Assembly (NCBI GenBank): GCA_943371025.1
Contig: CALRTC020000022.1
Coordinates: 53,979 to 117,978 of the forward strand
Source: Niveispirillum sp943371025
GTDB lineage: Bacteria; Pseudomonadota; Alphaproteobacteria; Azospirillales; Azospirillaceae
Direction: 5' to 3'
Length of the DNA: 64,000 nucleotides
Below, one piece after another: positions 7,727 to 15,279 of the stretch. Positions within the stretch are counted from its first letter, which is position 1, and every line of letters begins with the position of its first letter. The notes under the pieces were generated by a model, which made no database searches, was not told where the DNA came from, and was given only the letters and a program-made list of their open reading frames with translations. The translations under genes were made by a program, and so were the position numbers.

Positions 7727-8929
7727 TTACTTCAAGCTGCCGCAGAAACGCTGGATGCGCGTGCAGGCTTCTTCCAGCACCTCATTGCTGGTGGCGTAGG
7801 AGATGCGGAAGAAGGGCGACAGGCCGAAGGCTGCGCCATGCACCACGGCCACGCCTTCGGCTTCCAGCAGTTCGGACGCGAAATCCTCGTCCGTCTCGAT
7901 GACCTTGCCCGTGGGGGCCGTCTTGCCGATGGTGCCGGCGCAGGACGGGTAGACGTAGAAGGCGCCTTCCGGGTTGGGGCAGGAGAGGCCGGTGGCCTGG
8001 TTCAGCATGGACACCACCAGATCGCGGCGCGTCTGGAACACGGCGGCGCGTTCCTTGATGAAGTCCTGCGGGCCGTTCAGCGCCTCCACGGCGGCGGCCT
8101 GGGAGATGCTGGTCGGGTTGCTGGTCGACTGGCTCTGGATCACGCCCATGGCCTTGATCAGGGCCTTGGGCCCGGCGGCATAGCCGATGCGCCAGCCCGT
8201 CATGGAATAGGACTTGGACACGCCATTGACCGTCAGGGTGCGATCGTAAAGGGCCGGCACGACCTCTGCGATAGTCGTGAACTTGAAATCATCAAAGACC
8301 AGATGTTCATACATATCGTCGGTCATGATGTAGACATGGGCATGGCGAAGCAGCACTTCGCCCAGGGCCTTCAGCTCGTCCGCCGTATAGGCCGCCCCCG
8401 TCGGGTTGGACGGGCTGTTCAGGATCAGCCACTTGGTCTTCGGCGTGATGGCGGCTTCCAGATCGGCCGGCTGCAGCTTGAAGCCGTTTTCCGCCGGGCA
8501 GGCGACGGACACGGGCGTGCCCTCGGCCAACTGCACCATGTCGGGGTAGGAGACCCAGTAGGGGGCGGGGATGATCACCTCGTCCCCGGCATTCAGGGTG
8601 GCCATCAGGGCATTGTACAGCACCTGCTTGCCGCCCACGCCGACCGTCACCTGATCCGGGGTGTAGGTCAGGCCATTCTCCCGCGCGAACTTGGCGACGA
8701 TGGCCTTTTTCAGCTCCGGCGTGCCGTCCACGTCGGTGTAACGGGTCTGGCCCTGCTCGATGGCGCGGATGCCGGCGGCGCGGATATTTTCCGGCGTGTC
8801 GAAATCGGGTTCACCAGCGCCCAGACCGATCACGTCACGGCCGGCGGCTTTCAGTGCGCGGGCCTTGCTCGTCACCGCGATGGTGGGCGAGGGCTTGATG
8901 CGGGACAGGCGGTCGGCAAGGAACGACAT
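7727..8929 (-). CDS. aatA: Pyridoxal-phosphate aspartate aminotransferase
   Basis: This 400-residue class I aminotransferase of the alphaproteobacterial aspartate/prephenate type transfers an amino group between aspartate (or aromatic amino acids) and 2-oxo acids. The PLP lysine lies in SKSYSMTGWRIGYAAG. NSPSNPTGAAY (substrate-binding Asn) and the C-terminal FFRISYATS (Arg that binds the substrate carboxylate) are present. It opens with the typical leader MSFLADRLSRIKPSPTIAV. A GGGGAAA ribosome site precedes the ATG. Exact substrate preference (aspartate only or also prephenate) cannot be read from sequence. Confidence 0.92.
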   Translation of the reverse strand: MSFLADRLSRIKPSPTIAVTSKARALKAAGRDVIGLGAGEPDFDTPENIRAAGIRAIEQGQTRYTDVDGTPELKKAIVAKFARENGLTYTPDQVTVGVGGKQVLYNALMATLNAGDEVIIPAPYWVSYPDMVQLAEGTPVSVACPAENGFKLQPADLEAAITPKTKWLILNSPSNPTGAAYTADELKALGEVLLRHAHVYIMTDDMYEHLVFDDFKFTTIAEVVPALYDRTLTVNGVSKSYSMTGWRIGYAAGPKALIKAMGVIQSQSTSNPTSISQAAAVEALNGPQDFIKERAAVFQTRRDLVVSMLNQATGLSCPNPEGAFYVYPSCAGTIGKTAPTGKVIETDEDFASELLEAEGVAVVHGAAFGLSPFFRISYATSNEVLEEACTRIQRFCGSLK

Positions 8930-9063
8930 TCATTTTCCCCTGGTTGGGACGGATTATGACCGGGCAGGGACCTTAAAGCGGTCGATCATTGTCGCCAAGC
9001 ACAGGATTGTTATAGGACAACCGCGTTTTGGGCAGGGGTGGGAAACGTCCCCCAAACGGCCTA

Positions 9064-9103
9064 TACCCCGCAGAGATGGTGACATCTGCCACCTGCTGGG
9101 GTA
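9064..9103 (+). promoter_or_regulatory. Nested hairpin with GTGA tetraloop upstream of the NERD-like gene
   Basis: TACCCCGCAG (9064-9073) pairs with CTGC-T-GGGGTA (9093-9103, one bulge). Inside it, AGATG-GTGA-CATCT (9074-9087) is a perfect small hairpin with a GNRA-type loop. It ends 12 nt before the ATG at 9116, where no Shine-Dalgarno is visible. It may be a structured leader. Alternatively it is an operator over a promoter reading GTGACA (9079), 17 bp, TATTTC (9102). Confidence 0.45.
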
Positions 9104-9115
9104 TTTCCCAGCCTC

Positions 9116-9787
9116 ATGTTGAATGAAATTGCGAGATGGCTTGGGGTCCCGGTGGTGGACCTGATCACCTTTTCGGCGATCACCGCGGTTGTGATCACGC
9201 TGATGGTGACGTTCGCCCTTTCGGTCAAGCCAAAGCGCATCAAACGCCCCAGCACCCGGCAATATAATGCCGAACTGTTCAAGCGCCGCATGGAGTTGGA
9301 GGAGCTCTCCTATCCCATGCTGAACGACATCAAGGTCGGTGGGGGCAAGGCGGGGCTGATCCGGGTCGATCATGTCATCCGCCTGCCGGCCAGCATCCTG
9401 ATGATCATGTCGTCACCGCCGGACGCGACGGGGCAGGTACGCTGTAATCCGAACGCAGGCCATTGGAAATATGTGCGTGCCGACCACAATGTCGGCGCCT
9501 TCATCAATCCGGTCCTGCAACTGCATCCGCTGATTACCGCGATCCGCAGCCGGTTCCCGCTGGTCCGCGTGCGGGTGCTGTGCGTATTCCCCCGCACGGC
9601 CGAATTCATCGGCAGCAACATCAAGACGGCCTGCCTGCCCGACGACCTGATCCGCATGATCCGCGAGATGGCGGCCGAAGATGGGCCTCCCAACCAGGCC
9701 ATGGATGCTGCCTGGGACAGCCTGTCGCTGGCCCTTAAGCAGGGGTCGGCCGCCGCCGGCGGCAATGGCGCCGCCAAGGCCGGCTAG
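9116..9787 (+). CDS. Membrane-anchored NERD-like domain protein, apparently degenerate
   Basis: This 223-residue protein has one N-terminal membrane segment (about 15-38), then a basic linker (KPKRIKRPSTRQ). The soluble domain resembles NERD (nuclease-related) domains: IRVDHVIRLP matches the first strand, and LRVRVLCVFP-like strands follow at about 150-160. In canonical NERD proteins the second strand carries an acidic residue and lysine (the E-x-K of the nuclease core). Here that stretch reads ILMIMSSPPDATGQV and lacks them, so nuclease activity is doubtful. The C-terminus is Ala/Gly-rich. It is divergent from aatA and directly upstream of uvrB. The NERD assignment is tentative. Confidence 0.6.
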   Translation: MLNEIARWLGVPVVDLITFSAITAVVITLMVTFALSVKPKRIKRPSTRQYNAELFKRRMELEELSYPMLNDIKVGGGKAGLIRVDHVIRLPASILMIMSSPPDATGQVRCNPNAGHWKYVRADHNVGAFINPVLQLHPLITAIRSRFPLVRVRVLCVFPRTAEFIGSNIKTACLPDDLIRMIREMAAEDGPPNQAMDAAWDSLSLALKQGSAAAGGNGAAKAG

Positions 9788-9883
9788 ACAGCGCCCCTCC
9801 AGTCGCCGGTCAGGCCGCCACCGCCGTGATCCGGACGCGATGCGCCGAATGGTCCGGGTGTGAACAAAAACAGATCAAACCCC

Positions 9884-9912
9884 TTTTCCGTCGGCGCGGC
9901 TCGGCTTAGATT
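9884..9912 (+). promoter_or_regulatory. Putative uvrB promoter (leaderless type)
   Basis: TTTTCC (9884-9889), 17 bp, TAGATT (9907-9912). The -10 hexamer ends exactly 7 nt before the chosen uvrB ATG at 9920, and no ribosome site is visible. This fits transcription starting at the ATG. The -35 is poor. No SOS box is evident. Confidence 0.4.
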
Positions 9913-9919
9913 AACGCCC

Positions 9920-12166
9920 ATGAGCCAGACACAGATCCCCACCGTCGCTGCCGCCGCCAACACGATGCCCTGGCGCATTGAGGTGGAGGAGCGCCCCTTT
10001 ATTGAACCGTTGACCGTGGTGTCGGAATATACCCCGGCCGGCGATCAGCCCCGGGCGATCGAGGAATTGACCGCCGGGCTGGTGAATGGCGACCGCGACC
10101 AGGTTCTACTGGGCGTCACCGGGTCGGGCAAGACCTTCACCATGGCCCATGTCATCCAGCGCGTGCAGCGCCCGACCCTGGTCCTGGCGCCCAACAAGAC
10201 GCTGGCGGCGCAATTGTATGGAGAGATGAAAAGTTTCTTTCCAAACAACGCCGTAGAGTATTTCGTTTCCTACTACGATTACTATCAGCCCGAGGCCTAT
10301 GTGCCCCGGACCGACACCTATATCGAGAAGGAAAGCTCGATCAACGAACAGATCGACCGCATGCGCCACGCGGCCACCCGCGCCCTGCTGGAGCGCAAGG
10401 ACTGCATCATTGTGGCCTCTGTTTCCTGCATCTACGGTATCGGGTCGGTCGAAACCTATTCGGAAATGACCATCCCGCTGAAGGTGGGGCAGGAGCTGAA
10501 CCGGCAGGGCTTTCTTCAGAGATTGGTTGAACTGCAATATCGGCGCAGCGATGTCGGTTTTGGCCGCGGGTCGTTCCGGGTGCGCGGTGACACGGTGGAA
10601 CTGTTCCCTGCCCATCTGGAGGATCGGGCCTGGCGCCTGTCCCTGTTCGGGGACGAGTTGGAGGCAATCAACGAGATCGACCCCCTGACCGGTGAGAAGC
10701 TGGCATCGATGAAGGAGGTCCGCATCTATGCCAACAGCCACTATGTCACGCCCAAGCCGACCCTGTTCCAAGCGGTGGAGCAGATCAAGCGTGACCTGAA
10801 GATCAGACTGGAAGAGTTTGTTCAACAAGGAAAATTGTTGGAGGCGCAGCGTATTGAGCAGCGCACGACCTTCGATATCGAAATGATGGTGGCGACCGGT
10901 TCCTGTGCCGGGATCGAGAATTATTCCCGTTACCTCTCGGGGCGCAATCCGGGAGAACCGCCGCCGACCCTGTTTGAATATCTGCCGCCCGACGCGCTGC
11001 TGATCGTCGATGAAAGCCATGTGATGGTGCCACAGGTGGGCGGCATGTACCGGGGCGACTTCATGCGCAAGTCGACCCTGGCCGATTACGGATTCCGCCT
11101 GCCATCCTGTGCCGACAACCGTCCGCTGAAGTTCGAGGAATGGGACGCCATGCGCCCGCCCACGGTCTTTGTTTCGGCCACGCCGGGCGATTGGGAACTG
11201 GAACGCACGGGCGGCGTGTTCGTGGAACAGGTGGTGCGCCCCACCGGTCTGGTCGACCCGCCGGTCATCATCCGCCCCACCGATACCCAGGTCGACGACG
11301 TAATGGCGGAGGTGCGGGAGGTCACGGCCAAGGGCCTGCGCGTGCTGGTCACCACCTTGACCAAGAAGATGGCCGAAGCGCTGACGGAATATATGATGGA
11401 GGCGGGGATCAAGGTCCGCTACATCCATTCCGACGTAGAAACCCTTGAACGTATTGAGATTATCCGTGATCTGCGCCTGGGCGTGTTCGATGTGCTGATC
11501 GGCATCAACCTGCTGCGCGAAGGGCTGGACATTCCCGAATGCGGGCTTGTCGCCATCCTGGACGCGGACAAGGAAGGCTATCTGCGCAGCCGCACCAGCC
11601 TGATCCAGACCATCGGGCGCGCAGCCCGTAATGTCGAAGGCCGCGCCATCCTTTATGCCGACCGTGAAACCAACAGCATGAAGGCAGCGCTGGAGGAAAC
11701 GGCGCGGCGTCGGGCCAAGCAGCTGGAATATAACGCTGCCCACGGCATCACCCCGGAATCGGTGAAGAAGAACATCGCCGACATCCTGGGCAGCGTCTAT
11801 GAACGCGGCGACCGGGTGGAGGTGGATACGGGGGCGGCGGAAGGCATCGGGCTGGCCGGCAAGGACATCAAGACCATCATCGCTGAGCTGGAAAAGAAGA
11901 TGCGCGCGGCCGCCGCCGACCTGGAGTTCGAGGAGGCGGGGCGCATTCGCGACGAGATCCGCCGGCTGGAAGCCATCGATCTCGGCCTGTCGCCGGGCGC
12001 CAGCCCCATCCGGGCGTCGGCCCAGGGCGAACGGCCGCGCATGCAGTCCAAGCCGGAGAAGAAGCCCGCTGGTGGCCGTACCAAGGGGGCGGCCAAGACC
12101 AAGGATGGCGGGCTGGAGGTCGGCGGGATCGAGTTCGGGGGCAAGAACACCAAGCGGCGGCGGTAA
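9920..12166 (+). CDS. uvrB: Excinuclease ABC subunit UvrB
   Basis: This is the damage-verifying helicase-like subunit of nucleotide excision repair. It loads onto DNA with UvrA and recruits UvrC. At 748 residues it has Walker A GVTGSGKTF (about 70), the beta-hairpin YYQPEAYVPRTDTYIEK that clamps DNA, DESHV (helicase motif II), QTIGRAARN (motif VI) and a C-terminal UVR coiled-coil (LEKKMRAAAADLEFEEAGRI) that contacts UvrC. About 55 extra residues rich in Lys, Gly and Pro follow the UVR domain. The ATG at 9920 is preferred; GTG 9860 and ATG 9965 are alternatives. Confidence 0.97.
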   Translation: MSQTQIPTVAAAANTMPWRIEVEERPFIEPLTVVSEYTPAGDQPRAIEELTAGLVNGDRDQVLLGVTGSGKTFTMAHVIQRVQRPTLVLAPNKTLAAQLYGEMKSFFPNNAVEYFVSYYDYYQPEAYVPRTDTYIEKESSINEQIDRMRHAATRALLERKDCIIVASVSCIYGIGSVETYSEMTIPLKVGQELNRQGFLQRLVELQYRRSDVGFGRGSFRVRGDTVELFPAHLEDRAWRLSLFGDELEAINEIDPLTGEKLASMKEVRIYANSHYVTPKPTLFQAVEQIKRDLKIRLEEFVQQGKLLEAQRIEQRTTFDIEMMVATGSCAGIENYSRYLSGRNPGEPPPTLFEYLPPDALLIVDESHVMVPQVGGMYRGDFMRKSTLADYGFRLPSCADNRPLKFEEWDAMRPPTVFVSATPGDWELERTGGVFVEQVVRPTGLVDPPVIIRPTDTQVDDVMAEVREVTAKGLRVLVTTLTKKMAEALTEYMMEAGIKVRYIHSDVETLERIEIIRDLRLGVFDVLIGINLLREGLDIPECGLVAILDADKEGYLRSRTSLIQTIGRAARNVEGRAILYADRETNSMKAALEETARRRAKQLEYNAAHGITPESVKKNIADILGSVYERGDRVEVDTGAAEGIGLAGKDIKTIIAELEKKMRAAAADLEFEEAGRIRDEIRRLEAIDLGLSPGASPIRASAQGERPRMQSKPEKKPAGGRTKGAAKTKDGGLEVGGIEFGGKNTKRRR

Positions 12167-12176
12167 GGGGCCGCCG

Positions 12177-12947
12177 TCAGTCCAGGGTCAGCACCACCGG
12201 CGTATGGTCCGACGCCTTCTCCCGGCCCCGCGGACCCTTGTCGATGTCGCAGGCGACCAGACGGTCGGCAGCCTGTGGCGACAGCAGGAAATGGTCGATG
12301 CGCAGGCCGTTATTACGCGGCCAGGCGCCGGCCTGATAGTCCCAGAAACTGTAGGCCGGCACCAGACCGGGATGCAGGGACCGGAACGCCTCCGTATAGC
12401 CCAGCGCCAGGATTTCCTGGAACTTCAACCGCGTCTCCTGCCGGAACAGGGCATCGTCGCGCCAGCCGATCGGGTCGTACACATCCTCTGCCGCCGGGAT
12501 GACGTTGTAGTCGCCGCCCAGTACCACGGGCTGGCCGCTGCGCAGCAGGTCGGCCGCGTGCAGCCGCAGTCGTTCCATCCAGCGCAGCTTGTAGGGATAT
12601 TTCTCCGTATCGACCGGGTTGCCGTTGGGCAGGTAAAGGCTGGCGATGCGCACCCCGTCGATGGTGCCTTCGACATAACGGGCCTGCTCGTCCTCCCCCT
12701 CTCCCGGCAGACGGGTGATGATGTCGGTCACGGGCGATTTGGACAGGATGGCGACACCATTATAGGCCTTCTGGCCCACGGCATGGACGTGATAGCCCAG
12801 TTCCTCGAACGCGGCGGCGGGGAAGGCGGCCGTCTCGCACTTGATCTCCTGGAACAGCACCACGTCGGGCGCCGTCTCGCGCAGCCAGTCGGTGATGTTG
12901 GGCAGGCGGGCCTTGGCGGAATTCACGTTCCAGGTGGCGATCTTCAC
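12177..12947 (-). CDS. xth: Exodeoxyribonuclease III (AP endonuclease)
   Basis: It removes 3' blocks and cuts abasic sites in base-excision repair. The protein is 256 residues from a GTG start at 12947, preceded by GGAAGG. MKIATWNVNS-type opening, LFQEIKCE (metal-binding Glu), GGDYNVIPAAEDVYDP (catalytic Asp and Asn) and the C-terminal SDHTPVVLTLD (catalytic Asp-His) are present. The frame is open further upstream, but that segment lies in the repeat element at 12975-13127 and is not family-like. It converges on uvrB with only 10 bp between stop codons. Confidence 0.95.
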   Translation of the reverse strand: MKIATWNVNSAKARLPNITDWLRETAPDVVLFQEIKCETAAFPAAAFEELGYHVHAVGQKAYNGVAILSKSPVTDIITRLPGEGEDEQARYVEGTIDGVRIASLYLPNGNPVDTEKYPYKLRWMERLRLHAADLLRSGQPVVLGGDYNVIPAAEDVYDPIGWRDDALFRQETRLKFQEILALGYTEAFRSLHPGLVPAYSFWDYQAGAWPRNNGLRIDHFLLSPQAADRLVACDIDKGPRGREKASDHTPVVLTLD

Positions 12948-12974
12948 GGGCACCCTGCCTTCCTTGCTGTGATG

Positions 12975-13127
12975 CCGACGGTCACTCGATGACCGTCGGA
13001 GGCCGCCGACCGGCGGCCCGCCGCGCGTGCGGCGTAAGCCAAGCCGCTGGACGGCGGCGCCCGGCGTTTGAGGGAACACGAATATACCAACGGCATTGGA
13101 TCGGTCACGATCAAATGCCGTTGGTAT
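12975..13127 (+). repeat. Structured interspersed repeat, copy A
   Basis: It is a run of stem-loops: 12975-12983 with 12991-12999; GGCCGCC with GGCGGCC (13001-13018); CGCCGC-GCGT-GCGGCG (13019-13034); GCCGC with GCGGC (13043-13058). Then comes the conserved CGCCCGGCGTTTGAGG (13058-13073) and finally a large hairpin with TACC...GGTA ends (13085-13126). The element at 14966-15130 carries the same layout in reverse orientation, with different but still paired stems. The last hairpin directly follows the erpA stop codon and could end that transcript. Confidence 0.7.
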
Positions 13128-13507
13128 CAGACGGAGAACGAGGTGCCGCAGCCGCAGGAAGACGCGGCGTTGGGATTGTTGACCTTGAAATAGCTGCCCA
13201 TCAGATCCTCGACATAGTCGAGTTCGGCGCCGGCCAGCAGGTCAAGGGAGACATCATCCACCACCATGCGCGCATCATTGTGGCTGAACACATGGTCGTC
13301 ATCATTGGTTACGGTGTCGAAGCTGAACCCGTACTGGAAGCCGGAGCAGCCGCCGCCCGATACAGACAGGCGCAGCATCTGCTCCGGATTGCCTTCCAGC
13401 GCCGCCAGCTTCTGGATGCGGCGGGCCGCACTGTCCGTCAGGGTCATGGCGCGGCCGGCCGGCGGCGGGGCGGCGGGGCCGTCGGGAAGGGTGCTGGTGG
13501 TTGACAT
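13127..13507 (-). CDS. erpA: Iron-sulfur cluster insertion protein ErpA
   Basis: This A-type carrier delivers Fe-S clusters to apoproteins. The 126-residue protein has a Pro-rich N-terminal extension of about 20 residues, then the HesB/IscA fold. The three cluster-binding cysteines are visible in SGGGCSGFQYGF and SSCGCGTSFSV. A longer DELDYVEDL-like central segment is typical of ErpA. AGGA precedes the ATG. It is divergent from dgt, the usual alphaproteobacterial neighbour. Confidence 0.93.
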   Translation of the reverse strand: MSTTSTLPDGPAAPPPAGRAMTLTDSAARRIQKLAALEGNPEQMLRLSVSGGGCSGFQYGFSFDTVTNDDDHVFSHNDARMVVDDVSLDLLAGAELDYVEDLMGSYFKVNNPNAASSCGCGTSFSV

Positions 13508-13612
13508 GGGGAATGATCCTGTCCGTTAACGACTAGACAAACGCTTACACCCTATGTAAGCGGCCCATGGGCAATCGTCAAAGCGGGCGTGCCTGAATAT
13601 GGAGACGTGGCG

Positions 13613-14935
13613 ATGATGCGTTGGCAGCAGCTTTTGTCCCGGCAGCGTTTGGCCAAGCCCGATCTGGCGCCGGAGCAGCCCTATCGCAGCGCCTATGAGA
13701 TCGATATCGACCGGATCACCTTTTCCACCAGCTTCCGGCGCCTGTCGGACAAGCAGCAGGTGCATGGCATCGGCGGTTCGGATTATGTGCGCTCCCGGCT
13801 GACCCATTCCATGGAGGCGGCGCGCGTTGGCCGATCATTGGGCAGCTGGGCCGGGGCCGAGATCATTGCCCGCTATGGCCAGGATGCCGTGCCGGCCAGT
13901 GCTGCCGACATCGGCAATGTCGTGGCCGCCGCCGCCCTGGCCCACGACCTGGGCACACCCTGCTTTGCCCATACGGGCGAGGATGTGATTTCCGACTGGT
14001 TCACGGACACCGCTCTGGGGCGTGAAATTCTGTCGGGCGTGGACGGTCAGCATGCATCCGAACTGTCCAATTTCGAAGGCAATGCCCAGGGCTTCCGTGT
14101 GCTGACCCGATTGCAGGGCTGGCGGGCGCAGGGCGGATTGCAGCTGACGGCCGCGACGCTGGGCGCCTACAGCAAATATCCCTGGTCGGCCCCGGCCTTC
14201 GTGGGTGAGGAACGGCCACACAAGCGCAAATATGGCTTCCTGGGCAGCGAGCGGGACCTGATGGCGGAAGTGGCTGGCGAACTGGGCCTGGTGCCCACCG
14301 GCCGTGACGCCTGGTGCCGCCACCCGCTGGCCTATCTGGTGGAGGCGGCGGACGATGCCTGCTATTCGGTCGTTGATATCGAGGACGCGGTGAAAATGCG
14401 GATGCTGTCGTTCTCCGATGCGGAGGACCTGCTGGGGCCGCTGATCGATTGGGACCGTCCCGAATATGAAAGCATCGATGATGAGGATCGCCGCCTGATC
14501 TGGCTGCGCGCGCGCGCCATTGACCGCCTGGTCAATGATGCCCGTGTCGCCTTCCAGGACCGGCTGCCGGACATCATGGAAGGCAAGCCGGTCGACCCTC
14601 TGTTGAAGATGATCGAGCGGACAGAGGCGCTGCAGGATATTTCCGAGGTCTGCTATACCCAGATCTACCGCGGCTATCAGCGGTGCGAGACGGACATCAT
14701 TGCCGCCCGCACCGTCACCACGCTGCTGAACGCCTATGGCGAAGCCTTGCTGGCGCGGGAGAAGCTGGGACCGGATCGCGACTTGCCGCGCCGGTTCGCC
14801 GCCCTGCTGGAGACGGTGCCAGGCATCAGGCGGATGCCCTACGACCGGCCTGGCTGGACCCGGGCGCTGCTGGATCATATTGCGGGCATGACCGACCGTT
14901 TCGCCATTCGACAGGCGGAACTGATCGCAGGCTGA
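13613..14935 (+). CDS. dgt: Deoxyguanosinetriphosphate triphosphohydrolase-like HD enzyme
   Basis: It is predicted to hydrolyse dNTPs to deoxynucleosides and tripolyphosphate. The 440-residue protein has the N-terminal RLSDKQQV and SRLTHSMEAARVGR segment, with the first metal His, and AALAHDLGTPCFAHTGE with the HD metal pair. A second Asp lies in the central helix. I chose the ATG at 13613, with GGAG 8 nt upstream; a GTG at 13589 would add eight residues. It heads a long plus-strand run (dgt, argS, SPOR, nagZ, M50, scpA, scpB), though a 340-bp gap with repeat copy B separates it from argS. Confidence 0.9.
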   Translation: MMRWQQLLSRQRLAKPDLAPEQPYRSAYEIDIDRITFSTSFRRLSDKQQVHGIGGSDYVRSRLTHSMEAARVGRSLGSWAGAEIIARYGQDAVPASAADIGNVVAAAALAHDLGTPCFAHTGEDVISDWFTDTALGREILSGVDGQHASELSNFEGNAQGFRVLTRLQGWRAQGGLQLTAATLGAYSKYPWSAPAFVGEERPHKRKYGFLGSERDLMAEVAGELGLVPTGRDAWCRHPLAYLVEAADDACYSVVDIEDAVKMRMLSFSDAEDLLGPLIDWDRPEYESIDDEDRRLIWLRARAIDRLVNDARVAFQDRLPDIMEGKPVDPLLKMIERTEALQDISEVCYTQIYRGYQRCETDIIAARTVTTLLNAYGEALLAREKLGPDRDLPRRFAALLETVPGIRRMPYDRPGWTRALLDHIAGMTDRFAIRQAELIAG

Positions 14936-14965
14936 GGGAACGGTCCTGCATTTGTCACCGCAACA

Positions 14966-15130
14966 TTAATACCAATGCCGGAAAGTTCCGACCTGTGGTC
15001 GGCACTTTCCGGCTCCTCAAACGCCGGGCGGCCCGCATCCGCGGGCCCTGGCTTCGCGGGCACGAGCCCGCGCGGCCGCCGTCGCGGCCGATACCAGGGC
15101 CAGAAGTCAGAACTTTCTGGCCCTGGTATA
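14966..15130 (-). repeat. Structured interspersed repeat, copy B (reverse orientation)
   Basis: This accounts for most of the dgt-argS gap (14936-15279). The minus strand has a hairpin with GGTAT ends (15091-15129) and CGCGGGC-TCGT-GCCCGCG. It continues with AAGCCA, GGCCCGC with GCGGGCC, the conserved CGCCCGGCGTTTGAGG (15015-15030 on the plus strand as its complement), and then a CCGGAAAGT hairpin (14978-15012). The order and loops match copy A at 12975-13127, while the stems differ in sequence but remain paired. After it, 15131-15279 holds only the argS leader. Confidence 0.7.
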
Positions 15131-15279
15131 AAACGCCGTTGCCACATTCCCGCCCTTCAATTCTGCATGCTGTGCGGAAGCGAAGGTTCGGTGTAGGGTG
15201 CGCCGTCACACCTTCCGCGGGCGTCTCAGGATTCCGCGGCGGGAGATACATGCCCGGATAGATTGAAAAGTTTGGAAAG

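Noticed and set aside
10106..11743. Minus-strand open frame within uvrB
   Set aside because: It is entirely antisense to UvrB helicase motifs and has no recognisable domain.
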